Shown: positions 38,372 through 47,954 of the stretch, in pieces
Numbering within the stretch: position 1 is the stretch's first letter
How the letters are laid out: each line of letters opens with the position of its first letter
From: Belliella baltica DSM 15883
GTDB taxonomy: Bacteria > Bacteroidota > Bacteroidia > Cytophagales > Cyclobacteriaceae
Assembly (NCBI RefSeq): GCF_000265405.1
Contig: NC_018010.1
Span: 2,749,501 to 2,813,500 of the forward strand
DNA: 64,000 nucleotides
Direction: 5' to 3'
Notes under the pieces: model-generated
The model's input: the letters and a program-made list of their open reading frames with translations, nothing else
Told to the model about the DNA's origin: nothing
Database searches by the model: none
Made by a program: the position numbers and the translations under genes

Positions 38372-41300
38372 TTATTTATTTATTTTTGGAATACTAAAAT
38401 AAAATATACTGCCAAGCCCTAGTTCCGATTCTACCCAAATCCTGCCGCCTAAAGAGTCTACTATTTTTTTACAAATAGCAAGCCCAATTCCTGAACCTGA
38501 GTATTCGGTTTTGTCATGAAGTCTTTGAAAAATAACAAATATTTTCTCGTGATATTCTGGAGCTATTCCCAATCCATTGTCTTTTACGCTAAAAATCCAC
38601 TCGTTTTTCTTCTCTTCACAATTGATCTCAACAATTGGGTTGATCTCTGATTTTTTATACTTTATAGCATTGGAAATCAGATTTTGGAAAAGTTGTCTAA
38701 GTGCCAATTTTTGTGTGATCACAATTGGAATGTTAGAAGTGACTAGCTCCGCTTTTGAGTTTTGGATTTGGACTTTGAGCAATCCTTTTATTTCGTCTAG
38801 GAGACTGTTTACGTCAAATTCTTGATTTTCTACTTCTCCGACTTTTCCTACTCTTGAAAACTCCAATAAATCTAAAATGATATCACGCATTCTTCTAGCA
38901 CCATCAGTAGCAAAATAGATGTATTTTTTACCTTTTTCATCTAATTTATCTTGATATTTTTTTTCGATTAAAGTCAAAAAACTCGTGATCATGCGCAATG
39001 GCTCTTGAAGATCATGAGAAGCAACATAAGCAAATTGCTCCAATTCAGAATTTGATATTTCTAGATTTTTATTACTGATTTTCAACTCGTAGTTGAGGTT
39101 TGTGAGTGATTTTTCAAATTCAGCTTTTTCGATTGCCACTCCGAAATTTGTACTTAATGTTTGTAAAAATGAGATTTCTTCATCTGTCCAAATCTTATCG
39201 GAGGTACAATCATCTAAACCTAAGTATCCAAAGAAATTATCGTTTATAAAAATGGGAATTTGAAGAGTTGATTTGATTTCTTGTTCTTCTAAAATCTTTC
39301 TTGTTTCACCAGAAGTTTGAGAAGTTAGGGCTGCAAAATGTGATTTTCTAGAAACTTCTTTCAAGAAATCTGGATAGCGAGATAGCTGGATTTTTTGATA
39401 ATTGATATTGTTGATTTGTGGTGAAATTCCATCTTTGGCCCATTCATAAATTTGCTTTGCAGACAATTCCTGGCTGTTTGATTCTTTAAAGTTTTTCAAA
39501 AAATAAGCTCTATCAGCATTCACTGCTTCTGCTATGGTTTTTAAGTTTTCATTTAAAACAGTTTCCCAGTCATTGTAATATAAAAGCGCTTCGACTACTT
39601 TGGAGATGGTTTCGAGATAGCGCGTTTTATTTAAGAGTGCTTCTTCAGACTTCTTTCTGTCGGAGATATCTTGTAGGGCGCCGACCATCCGGATTGGGTT
39701 GCCATTTTTGTTTCGAATGATCACTGTGTTTTCAAGAACATAAGCATACTCTCCGTTTGACTTTTTGAATCTATATTCCCCTTTCCATTTGTTAATTTTA
39801 GGATCTTTACGAGCTTTTTCAACATCAATTAAGATGGTTTCTTTGTCATCTGGATGGACTTTGGTCTCCCACAAGTCGTCCTTGACGTACATTTGATCTG
39901 ATTGATAGCCAAAAAGGGATTCATAACCACTACCCCAAAAAACTGTTTCAGATTCAATATCCCAATCCCAAATAGCATCAGAAACAGCTTTTGTAGCATA
40001 AAGGAATCTTTCATTGCTCAATTGTAGTGCTTTTTCAGCCTTAATTTTTTCAGTTTCATCGATTACCGTTGAGATCATGATTTGCTGATCATAAACAGGA
40101 ATATTTTTGGCTGAGATAATTTTCTTTTTTCCAGATTTAGTTGTGATTTCTATTCCACTCCATTCCATTCTGCTGGGATCACCACTTTCTATGTCAGCGA
40201 TGATTTGAGCCGTCATTTGTGCTCTGTAAGCTGGATCAGGATATACTTTTTCAAAAAATGATTCAACATCACGCAACTCTTTTTCAGGCCAACCATAGAT
40301 TTCTGAAAATTGCTTATTCATCAATGTTGCCTCGCCAGAATCTATGCTATTTACAGCGATACCGATTGGTAAATTATCTAATGCGGTTTCAATAAATTGA
40401 GTTCTTGCTTTGAGCTCCTTTTCGGATTTCTTTTGATTAGTGATGTCTTGCATCGCCCCAACGAACCTTTTTACCTGACCTTTGGGATCTCTAATGATCA
40501 TTGCCCTGTCATTTACAAGAGCGTATCTTCCATTTGCTTTTTTAAAGAGATATTCCTCCTGCCAGATGTCCGAATTATTTTGAATTGCTTTTTGCATACT
40601 TTCAAATATGCGAGATCGATCATTTGGATGAATGAGATTAATCCATGTCTCTTTGAAATTATCAAAGGAATTGCGGTTGTATCCAAAAACACTATTGATT
40701 CCTTCGCCCCAAAAAATTGTGTCTGTCTCCAAATCCAGATCTCTAACTGTGTCGAAAGTAGCCTTTGTAACAAAATGATACCTTTTGATAAGCTCTTTAA
40801 GAGATTCTTTGAGGGTTTCTTCCTCTGTGATATCTTGAACAGTACCTACTATCTTAATTGGAATATTATTTTCATCCTTTTCAATACTGGCTTTAATATG
40901 TATCCATTTTACGAGATCATTTTTTAGAATAATGCGCAGCTTCAAATCCGCTGCACTTATTTTTTTGATCGCTTTTTCATAGTTCAAATAGGCTTGATTC
41001 AAATCTTCAGGATGGATAGTGGAGATGAAAAAATCTGTTTTAGGATCATCTTCATTTTTCTCAATTTCCCAAATTCTATAAATTTCATCAGATAAGGTTA
41101 ATTCTTGACTTGGGAGGTCAATTTCCCAATTTCCAATCTTAGCGAGTTGCTGTGCATAAAGAAGTTTTGCTTCGCTATCTTCAATTTTTTTTCTCGATTG
41201 AATTCTGTCTGAAATGTCATTTGTTGTGATGATGACACTTTTTAGAGAGTCTTCATATCCAGTGACTACAGTCCATTTTAAGTGAATATGCTTAATAATT

Positions 41301-41671
41301 CCATCTAAGGTTTTGATCTTGGTATCAACTTCAAAATGATCAGATCCACAGCAAATAGCTAATAACTGTTCCCTCAAGGTTTCAAGGGATTCTTCAACAA
41401 AAATTGAGGAGAAATTTTCAAGTAATTCTTCTTTAGTAGAGGCATGGTGAAGGTCTAAACAAGCTTTATTGAGGTTTAATAATTTTACTTTTGAAACGCA
41501 AATAATTAAATGGTGGGGATTGTCGATAAAAAATTTTCTAACTGAAATTTCATCTTTTCCTATCAAGTTTAATTCTTTGAGATAAGCTTTCACCTCAGAG
41601 AAATCTTCTTCCCAGATAGGAATAGGTACAATTTCAAAGATGGCTTGAAAACGTGAATTACCCTTTTCCAT
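38372..41671 (-). CDS. multi-PAS/GAF sensor histidine kinase
   Basis: 1099 residues, no membrane helix. Five PAS-type domains (about 30-680) each with the WDWDxET / HPDD pattern (e.g. DAIWDWDIESETVFWGSGY), a GAF domain (about 690-850), His box SHDLQEPLRMITSF near 890, and an HATPase domain (NLISNAIKYK, DNGLGIA, GSGIGLAICKK). The PAS modules are close to those of neighbouring kinases, pointing to repeated duplication. It is upstream of the CheB-CheR fusion in the same direction (84-bp gap). Confidence 0.9.
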   Translation of the reverse strand: MEKGNSRFQAIFEIVPIPIWEEDFSEVKAYLKELNLIGKDEISVRKFFIDNPHHLIICVSKVKLLNLNKACLDLHHASTKEELLENFSSIFVEESLETLREQLLAICCGSDHFEVDTKIKTLDGIIKHIHLKWTVVTGYEDSLKSVIITTNDISDRIQSRKKIEDSEAKLLYAQQLAKIGNWEIDLPSQELTLSDEIYRIWEIEKNEDDPKTDFFISTIHPEDLNQAYLNYEKAIKKISAADLKLRIILKNDLVKWIHIKASIEKDENNIPIKIVGTVQDITEEETLKESLKELIKRYHFVTKATFDTVRDLDLETDTIFWGEGINSVFGYNRNSFDNFKETWINLIHPNDRSRIFESMQKAIQNNSDIWQEEYLFKKANGRYALVNDRAMIIRDPKGQVKRFVGAMQDITNQKKSEKELKARTQFIETALDNLPIGIAVNSIDSGEATLMNKQFSEIYGWPEKELRDVESFFEKVYPDPAYRAQMTAQIIADIESGDPSRMEWSGIEITTKSGKKKIISAKNIPVYDQQIMISTVIDETEKIKAEKALQLSNERFLYATKAVSDAIWDWDIESETVFWGSGYESLFGYQSDQMYVKDDLWETKVHPDDKETILIDVEKARKDPKINKWKGEYRFKKSNGEYAYVLENTVIIRNKNGNPIRMVGALQDISDRKKSEEALLNKTRYLETISKVVEALLYYNDWETVLNENLKTIAEAVNADRAYFLKNFKESNSQELSAKQIYEWAKDGISPQINNINYQKIQLSRYPDFLKEVSRKSHFAALTSQTSGETRKILEEQEIKSTLQIPIFINDNFFGYLGLDDCTSDKIWTDEEISFLQTLSTNFGVAIEKAEFEKSLTNLNYELKISNKNLEISNSELEQFAYVASHDLQEPLRMITSFLTLIEKKYQDKLDEKGKKYIYFATDGARRMRDIILDLLEFSRVGKVGEVENQEFDVNSLLDEIKGLLKVQIQNSKAELVTSNIPIVITQKLALRQLFQNLISNAIKYKKSEINPIVEINCEEKKNEWIFSVKDNGLGIAPEYHEKIFVIFQRLHDKTEYSGSGIGLAICKKIVDSLGGRIWVESELGLGSIFYFSIPKINK

Positions 41672-41910
41672 ACACTCAGATAACTTGGCTATTTATTTAT
41701 TAAAAATCAAGTAAAGAAATCATGGGGATTAGATATGATCACTTTAGTTTGGTAATAATAGCTCAATATCAATATTTAAAGGATATAAATAAAGTTTCTT
41801 ATAAAAAACTTATCTGAATAATAGCATGCATTTAAAAATCTGATTATCTGCAGTATTTTCTAGAAGAAATTTGAAATAAAGCAGATAATCAGAATTATTG
41901 ATATTCTAAA

Positions 41911-42315
41911 TTACCAAATTACCATATCACCATCATTTCCATTACCATATTTTCTCCAAAGTGAGAAAGTAGCTATAAATTCATGTGTTGGTTGAGGGAT
42001 GAGGTAGGATTTGTTAGTTGGGATTTCATGGGTATATCCCAGTTTGATTTGCTTATGCACCACTCCAAATGTGAAGTTATTAGCGTAATCTACTCTATGA
42101 CCCACTCCAACCCAAATCTTATCCATGAAAATGCCTTTTATATTAGCTTCAAAATGGTTTGGAAGATCATCTTGCGCCCTGTACATGACGTGCGAAGCGA
42201 TGCTCACTACTGGAGAAATGGTGTGTCTAAAACCTGATTGGAAAACACTCACGCGAGGCTTTTTATCAAAGAAGATATCGCCAAAATTGATAGATCCTTG
42301 ATTAATGTTCTCCAA
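41911..42315 (-). pseudogene. 3' part of a PorP/SprF-like type IX secretion membrane protein gene
   Basis: 134 codons with no proper start (TTG right after an in-frame TGA). The text FRHTISPVVSIASHVMYRA, FEANIKGIFMDKIWVGVGHR and FTFGVVHKQIKLGYTHE fits the final strands of PorP/SprF outer-membrane proteins. The end (NKSYLIPQPTHEF ... VIW) matches the fragment at 15148. The 5' two-thirds are missing; instead the sequence joins, out of frame, the start of a cadherin-like secreted protein. Confidence 0.6.
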
Positions 42316-42734
42316 TCATCTATTTCCTCAGTTGTTGGAATAGGTCGGATAACATCTACAAAGTATTGATTTACAATTTGACCATCTTTTATAAGGTTGA
42401 TGGGTATCGAAGTTGTACCAAAGACAAGAGGAACTCTAGTTTCATTAAAACTTGCTCTAGGATTGTTACCATTGACTTGAATCAATAATGAAGCATTATC
42501 AGTTTCTGCTCTTAATATAATCTCTGAATCTAAAAATGATACTTGGACATTATATTGATAAATGTCTGGATCGAATGAAGGGTTCAGTGTTCCCTTATTG
42601 CTGCTAATATTTGTTAGCTGATTGAGGTCATTCAAATTATTGATTTCAACCGAATAACCTGTTTGAGTATTACTGAAAAATAAAAATAATACAACAATGA
42701 TTAAATAATTTCTTTTGTAAATCTTCTGACTCAT
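42249..42734 (-). pseudogene. 5' part of a secreted cadherin-like domain protein, fused out of frame to PorP-like tail
   Basis: 161 codons. A signal peptide (YLIIVVLFLFFSNTQTGYS) is followed by a cadherin-like beta-sandwich domain: SSNKGTLNPSFDPDIYQYNVQV, ILRAETDNASLLIQVNG, and a closing YFVDVIRP. After WRTL (about 42310) the frame runs into the other reading frame of the PorP-like sequence and soon stops. In Bacteroidota, large adhesins with such domains often precede PorP genes. An internal deletion that removed most of both genes would create this chimera. Confidence 0.6.
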
Positions 42735-43060
42735 GTTAGAATCTGTGTTTATTGATATTTGAATTATAATAATGGTGCTTAGGGTGACTAAAATTGTAAA
42801 AAATAATTTACATATTAAAAATAAGATTTTTGAATAATGTGATAAGTCAGTATATTATTTCATATCTAAGATATTATTGATGACGAAATGCAATAATTTA
42901 GATGTACAAATATTTGGTGATTTTTGTAAAAAATTGGTGATAGCGCACATTTTTACGAATTAAACAGAAAAATGTAATCTAACTGGAAATCGGTATATTC
43001 TTATTTTTTACCGTTCAAAAAGACTGAAAAAATAAATTTTGGTCCATTAGTGATTTGTAA
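42735..43060. other. AT-rich intergenic region
   Basis: About 325 bp of very AT-rich sequence upstream of the cadherin-like fragment (-). It presumably holds that gene's promoter. No open frame, hairpin or promoter box stands out. Confidence 0.45.
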
Positions 43061-43323
43061 ATAATAATTAGTTATTTCTCAGAAACGCTTACAAAATATG
43101 ACAAGACAAACATCTTTAGTAGTTTAGAAATAATTCTTTCTGAAAATATAACTGTTGCCAAAAATCCAGATTTAGGCTTTTTCAATAAACTTGTCAATTC
43201 ATTTGTAATTGGCTGGAAAGGTTTAGGTTATTTTGTTTGGGACTTATGAATATTTGGCCATTTATTTTATTGGCTGCTATTGTTATTGCCTTTCTTAGAA
43301 AATGGATAAAGAAAAAGCAATAG
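43061..43323 (+). pseudogene. remnant resembling the C-terminus of a DUF4349 protein
   Basis: Frame from 43061 reads SETLTKYDKTNIFSSLEI ... NPDLGFFNKLVNSFVIGWKG and stops at a TGA near 43248. The other frame then continues MNIWPFILLAAIVIAFLRKW to a TAG at 43321. An amphipathic segment followed by GW, then WPF plus one membrane helix and basic residues, is the usual end of DUF4349 lipoproteins. A frameshift lies near 43245 and there is no start, so it is a decayed fragment. Family call is tentative. Confidence 0.4.
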
Positions 43324-43399
43324 TTACATCAATAAAATGTTTGATTTGGGAAATCAAAAATGCTTCTTTGGCGTTTACCAATGAAAGCAAAATCCCTTT

Positions 43400-45799
43400 A
43401 TGCAATTTTTATTTCGTTTTGTAGTATTTGTTATCTGTTTTGGACTGGTATCTCATGGAACAGTTTTTTCTCAAAATGAGAGCCTTGTAGAAGGAGTTGT
43501 ATTTGATTTTTCACAAAATCTGCCCATTCCAGGAGCAAATGTCTATTGGGAAGATGATTTGAGTAGTGGTGTTACTACTGATTTGGATGGAAAATTTCAA
43601 ATTAAATTAACGAATCTTCCTTCAAAATTGATTATCTCTTTTGTGGGTTTTGAGCAGGTAGCTAGAGTAATTCAAGCAAAAGATTTAACTAAGCCAATTC
43701 AATTTTTTCTTAGAGAAGAAGATATAGATTTACAAGAAGTAACTGTAAGTAGTACTAGACCCGATGAAAATGTCAGAAGTTTGGATTTAGGAAAATCTGT
43801 AGTTCCTATTCAGACGATCAAAAATATTCCAGCTTTATTTGGCGAAGTTGACTTGCTTAGAAGCCTTCAATTGCTTCCTGGAGTGCAAACAGCAGGAGAG
43901 GGGACAACAGGCCTTTTTGTGAGAGGTGGTTCGGCAGATCAAAACTTGCTTCAAATAGATGGAGCACCTGTTTACAATCCATCTCACTTTTTTGGGTTTT
44001 TCTCGGTGTTCAATCCTGATGCTTTGAGTGGAGTTGATTTTTATAAAGGGAATATCCCTGCTAATTTCGGTGGAAGAGTTTCCAGTGTGATTGATATTTC
44101 GTTGAAGGAAGGCAATTTTGAAAAAGTAAAAGGGGAAGGTGGAATAGGAACAATAAGCTCTCGTTTAACTGTAGATGGGCCACTTTTATCCGATAAATCC
44201 AGTTTTTCAATATCAGGTAGGAGAACTTATGCAGATATGTTCTTGAGATTATCTTCTGATCCGAATATCAATAGCAATGATTTGTATTTTTATGATTTGA
44301 ATGGAAAATTTACTTTTCTCTTAGGCGATAGAGATAAATTGACTGTTTCATCTTACTACGGATCTGATTACTTAGGTTTGTCTGCTCAGTTTGGATTAGG
44401 TTGGAGCAATTGGGTTTCATCAATAATATGGAATAGGAATATCTCCAAAAACTTCTTTTTTGACTTAACTGCATATCACAGTTCATACCAATATAATGTG
44501 GATTTTGATGATCCTGATAGTGGGTTCAAATGGGGAAATACCTTAGCAGAATCAGGCTTAAAGGCAACTTGGACCTATCAAGCTACAGAAAAAACGGAAT
44601 TGAAATGGGGTGCACATAGTCAGCTTTATAGTTTTTCCCCAATTAGCCTTATTCCTACACCAGGGAGTGCCATAGAGCCATTCGCAACCAATCCAAGAAA
44701 TGGTCTTCAGAATAATCTTTACATAGGTGGGACAACGGAAATCAATCCTAAATTAAGTGTTGAGGCTGGAATAAGATGGTCTATTTATCAGCAACAGGGA
44801 AAAGGGGTTGATTACAGATATGAAGGAGGTCAACCAAGCCCCGAGGCAGAAATAATAGATTCTTTAGTTTTTGGAAGATTTGAGAGAATAAAAGATTTTC
44901 AAGGAATAGAACCTAGATTGGCAGCGAGATATTTATTAAATGAAGGACTTTCACTAAAAGCATCTTTTAATAGAAGCTTTCAATATTTACAAGTAGCATC
45001 CAACAGTTCAGCAGGTCTTCCTATAGATCGATGGATTTTGGCAGGAACATATGTTCCCCCAATTAGAGGAGATCAAGTTTCAGTGGGGATTTTCAAAAAT
45101 CTTAATGATAACATTTGGGAAATCTCAGCTGAAGGATATTACAAAGATTTCAAAAATATCATCGATTTAAGACAAGGTGCAAATATCCTTTTCACAGATA
45201 ATGTAGAAACGGAAATCCTTACAGGAAATGGCTATGCCTATGGACTTGAATTTTTATTAAGAAAAAATGTAGGTAAATCGACTGGATGGTTAAGTTATAC
45301 TTATTCAAGAACATGGAGACAAGTACCAGGGATCAGCTTTGACCAATGGTATAATCCAAGATTTGATAGACCTCATGATTTAACATTGGTAGTGAACCAT
45401 GAATTTAATAAAAGATGGTCAGCAGGATTGACAATTGTCTATACCACTGGACAAGCGGTAACTTTTCCAGTTGGATCGTACGAAGTTGACAGTCAACGCT
45501 TGCCTTTATTTAGTGGTGTAAGAAATGACGATAGATTTCCCGATTATCACAGAATGGATGCTTCTGTCACTTGGAAAAATGCTGATAAAGGAAGAAAATG
45601 GAGAGGAAGTTGGAACTTTAGTGTGTATAACCTTTATGGAAGAAAAAATCCATTTGCATATCAATTTACAGAGATTTTCAATGATCAAATTAATTTTACG
45701 CCCGGACCTAATGAAATGGTCACTAGTAGAAGACCGGGTGTAATTATGACTTATTTATTTACTTTCCTTCCTTCTTTAACATACAATTTTAATTTTTAA
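43400..45799 (+). CDS. TonB-dependent receptor with carboxypeptidase-like N-terminal domain
   Basis: 799 residues. Signal peptide to about VFSQ, then a carboxypeptidase-regulatory-like domain (VEGVVFDFSQNLPIPGANVYW ... LPSKLIISFVGFE), the plug (SLQLLPGVQTAGEG, GLFVRGGSADQNLLQIDGAPVYNP) and a beta-barrel ending in YLFTFLPSLTYNFNF with a terminal Phe. It imports an unknown ligand across the outer membrane with energy from TonB. The next gene, 2 bp later, encodes a DUF4249 lipoprotein, the usual partner, probably surface-exposed. The N-terminal extension is the common Bacteroidota type and lacks an anti-sigma contact domain. Confidence 0.9.
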   Translation: MQFLFRFVVFVICFGLVSHGTVFSQNESLVEGVVFDFSQNLPIPGANVYWEDDLSSGVTTDLDGKFQIKLTNLPSKLIISFVGFEQVARVIQAKDLTKPIQFFLREEDIDLQEVTVSSTRPDENVRSLDLGKSVVPIQTIKNIPALFGEVDLLRSLQLLPGVQTAGEGTTGLFVRGGSADQNLLQIDGAPVYNPSHFFGFFSVFNPDALSGVDFYKGNIPANFGGRVSSVIDISLKEGNFEKVKGEGGIGTISSRLTVDGPLLSDKSSFSISGRRTYADMFLRLSSDPNINSNDLYFYDLNGKFTFLLGDRDKLTVSSYYGSDYLGLSAQFGLGWSNWVSSIIWNRNISKNFFFDLTAYHSSYQYNVDFDDPDSGFKWGNTLAESGLKATWTYQATEKTELKWGAHSQLYSFSPISLIPTPGSAIEPFATNPRNGLQNNLYIGGTTEINPKLSVEAGIRWSIYQQQGKGVDYRYEGGQPSPEAEIIDSLVFGRFERIKDFQGIEPRLAARYLLNEGLSLKASFNRSFQYLQVASNSSAGLPIDRWILAGTYVPPIRGDQVSVGIFKNLNDNIWEISAEGYYKDFKNIIDLRQGANILFTDNVETEILTGNGYAYGLEFLLRKNVGKSTGWLSYTYSRTWRQVPGISFDQWYNPRFDRPHDLTLVVNHEFNKRWSAGLTIVYTTGQAVTFPVGSYEVDSQRLPLFSGVRNDDRFPDYHRMDASVTWKNADKGRKWRGSWNFSVYNLYGRKNPFAYQFTEIFNDQINFTPGPNEMVTSRRPGVIMTYLFTFLPSLTYNFNF

Positions 45800-45801
45800 A
45801 A

Positions 45802-46641
45802 ATGAGAAATTCTATTTTATTGATATTGTTAGCCATTTTAAATTTCTCTTGTCAAGAAGAGGTTTTTTTGGATCTTCAAAAATCAGAAAGAACTCCTGTT
45901 ATTGAAGCTGTTTGGACGAATACTGTTGGGCTTAATCAAGTTCAAGTTTCTTTTTCGAGAGATTATTATTCAGAGGATCCCAATGAAATAGTAACTGATG
46001 CAGATGTTTTTATCCTGAATTTGGAGGATAATCAAAGAATTCGATTTAGGTTTAATGAACAGTTTCAAAGTTATCTTCCTGTTAATAATGTAACTGGTAA
46101 ATTGGGGGCGATCTATGAACTACATGTTATCATTGAGGGGAAAGAATATATTTCACAAGGCAAGATGCTCGAGCCTCCCGTACTTGATTCTTTGACTTTT
46201 GCCTATCAGGAAGAAAGAGTTTTTAGAGAAGAAGGATATTATTTGACACTTTATGGGAAAATTCCATTTGTAGATGATAATAATTATCGGATCAGAATTA
46301 TTAGAAATGATACTTTACTAAATAGAAGATCTGACTATTTGCTTTTTGATGATTCGTTTGGGACTTCTATACTTGATCGAGGGTTTGAATTAAGTGGATT
46401 TGCATTTAATGAAGGCGATAGAGTACGTTTAGAGCTTTTTAGATTGAATTTGGATGTCTATGATTACCTATCACAATTAGTGAATTTACTCTTTAATGAT
46501 GGCGGCTTGTTTAGTCCGCCACCTCAAAATCCTGTTTCAAATATTCGTCCTTTGGATGGTGAAGGAGATGTTTTAGGTTATTTTATGGTCAGTCCATACC
46601 TCGGTGCTGTAGTAAATATTGTAGAAGATAAATCTGATTAA
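45802..46641 (+). CDS. DUF4249 lipoprotein
   Basis: 279 residues. Lipoprotein signal with FSC (Cys near 17). Body matches DUF4249: an early RTPVIEAVWTN strand, VQVSFSRDYY, LPVNNVTGKLGAIYELHVIIEGKEYIS and a C-terminal NPVSNIRPLDGEGDVLGYFMVSP. Such proteins usually pair with a TonB receptor, as here (2-bp gap), and likely cap or feed it on the cell surface. Ligand unknown. Confidence 0.85.
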   Translation: MRNSILLILLAILNFSCQEEVFLDLQKSERTPVIEAVWTNTVGLNQVQVSFSRDYYSEDPNEIVTDADVFILNLEDNQRIRFRFNEQFQSYLPVNNVTGKLGAIYELHVIIEGKEYISQGKMLEPPVLDSLTFAYQEERVFREEGYYLTLYGKIPFVDDNNYRIRIIRNDTLLNRRSDYLLFDDSFGTSILDRGFELSGFAFNEGDRVRLELFRLNLDVYDYLSQLVNLLFNDGGLFSPPPQNPVSNIRPLDGEGDVLGYFMVSPYLGAVVNIVEDKSD

Positions 46642-46674
46642 TTAAAAAATCAATTTCGAATCGTTTAGATTCCT

Positions 46675-46682
46675 TACTTTTG
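46675..46682 (+). promoter_or_regulatory. candidate -7 box TACTTTTG very close to ATG
   Basis: Exact TAnnTTTG match ending 4 bases before the ATG at 46687. Transcription would start near or inside the start codon, giving a leaderless or nearly leaderless mRNA. No clear -33 TTG seen. Confidence 0.35.
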
Positions 46683-46686
46683 CAGG

Positions 46687-47850
46687 ATGTTAGATTTTGC
46701 TCAAAAAGGAAAGGTAGTCATTACTTTTAAAGATAGATTTTCTCCATTTGTTGAAAAGGAATTAAAAGACCTCGGATTCAAGCCAAAAAATGTATTTAGA
46801 ACATACATTGAATTGTACGCATCTTTGAACGAATGCATGTATCTTAACATGCATTTGAGAGTAGCTAGTCATGTGCTTTTCGAAATCAAATCCTTCTATT
46901 TGCATCATGCAGATGATATTTATAGAAGAGTAAAAACTCTTCCTTGGGAGGAATACATCACAAAAGACACCTATTTTTCAGTGAATTCACATGTGGAAAA
47001 TGACAGTGTTGACAATCCACTTTTTGTCAATGTCCGAGTGAAAGATGCCATAGTCGATAGGTTTAGAGAAAATACAGGAGTAAGACCCGATACAGGTTCG
47101 GCGTATGATGGTGCTGTTTTTCAGTTATTTTGGAAAGAAACTCAGGCAACTTTGTATATCAATACTTCAGGAGAAACTATTGCCAAGCATGGGTATAGAA
47201 AAATCCCTGGAAAAGCACCGATGCTGGAAGCACTTGCTGCTGCAACAATTTATGCTACAGGTTGGGATAGAAAGAGTCCTTTTGTGAATCCGATGTGTGG
47301 ATCAGGAACTTTGGCGATTGAAGCGGCTTTAATTGCTACTAATAGATTTCCTGGATTGTACCGCGACCATTATTCATTTATGCATATTATTGGATATGAA
47401 GAGTCTGCATACCTTAAAATGAAGGCAGAGTTGGAGGAAAAGATCACACCGATTGATGGCATAGAAATCATTGCAAGTGATATTGTGGAACAAGCTGTTC
47501 TTTTTACAAAAGAAAATGCTGCTACCGCAGGAGTGGAGGACCTAATTTCTTATGAAGTTTGTGATTTTGAAGAAACTACCATTCCTGATTCAGAAACTGG
47601 AATCATGATGGTAAATCCAGAATATGGTGAGCGATTAGGCGAAGAAGCTGAATTAGAAGCCACCTACAAACGCTTAGGAGACTTTATGAAGCAAAGGTGT
47701 GCCGGATACACTGGGTTTGTATTTACGGGCAACTTGGATTTAGCCAAAAGAGTAGGATTGCGACCATCTCGAAAAATGGAATTTTATAATGGAACTATTG
47801 ATTGTAGGCTTTTGAAATATGAATTGTATAAAGGCAAGAAAGATGCTTAA
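46687..47850 (+). CDS. THUMP-domain class I SAM-dependent RNA methyltransferase (RlmL N-terminal-like / YpsC family)
   Basis: 387 residues. N-terminal THUMP domain (about 55-165), then a Rossmann methyltransferase with NPMCGSGTLAIEAALIA near residue 200 (SAM site) and NPEYGERLGE near 310. The catalytic motif is usually NPPYG; here the second residue is Glu. Members methylate 23S rRNA guanine (RlmL/YcbY) or a related site. The gene stands apart from its neighbours by direction and spacing, and no obvious partner is nearby. Confidence 0.85.
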   Translation: MLDFAQKGKVVITFKDRFSPFVEKELKDLGFKPKNVFRTYIELYASLNECMYLNMHLRVASHVLFEIKSFYLHHADDIYRRVKTLPWEEYITKDTYFSVNSHVENDSVDNPLFVNVRVKDAIVDRFRENTGVRPDTGSAYDGAVFQLFWKETQATLYINTSGETIAKHGYRKIPGKAPMLEALAAATIYATGWDRKSPFVNPMCGSGTLAIEAALIATNRFPGLYRDHYSFMHIIGYEESAYLKMKAELEEKITPIDGIEIIASDIVEQAVLFTKENAATAGVEDLISYEVCDFEETTIPDSETGIMMVNPEYGERLGEEAELEATYKRLGDFMKQRCAGYTGFVFTGNLDLAKRVGLRPSRKMEFYNGTIDCRLLKYELYKGKKDA

Positions 47851-47895
47851 TATTTTCTCTGATTTATATCAGGAATCATCATGAGCAATGTTGCT

Positions 47896-47952
47896 TATTA
47901 GCGGTTGAGAGCACTGTATTTTTGGTTCTTTATTTATAACCAACCGCTAATA
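47896..47952 (+). promoter_or_regulatory. 12-bp inverted repeat around a promoter-like box
   Basis: TATTAGCGGTTG at 47896-47907 and its perfect inverse CAACCGCTAATA at 47941-47952, with 33 bases between. A TAnnTTTG match (TATTTTTG, 47917-47924) lies inside, and TTG at 47891-47893 is 23 bases before it. The right arm ends 2 bases before the ATG of the next gene, so the repeat could be an operator or a leader hairpin that hides the start. Confidence 0.45.
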
Positions 47953-47954
47953 CA

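Noticed and set aside
40397..40927. 176-codon open frame opposite the 1099-residue kinase
   Set aside because: It is antisense to conserved PAS coding sequence, has no domain or start signal and is a shadow of the real gene.
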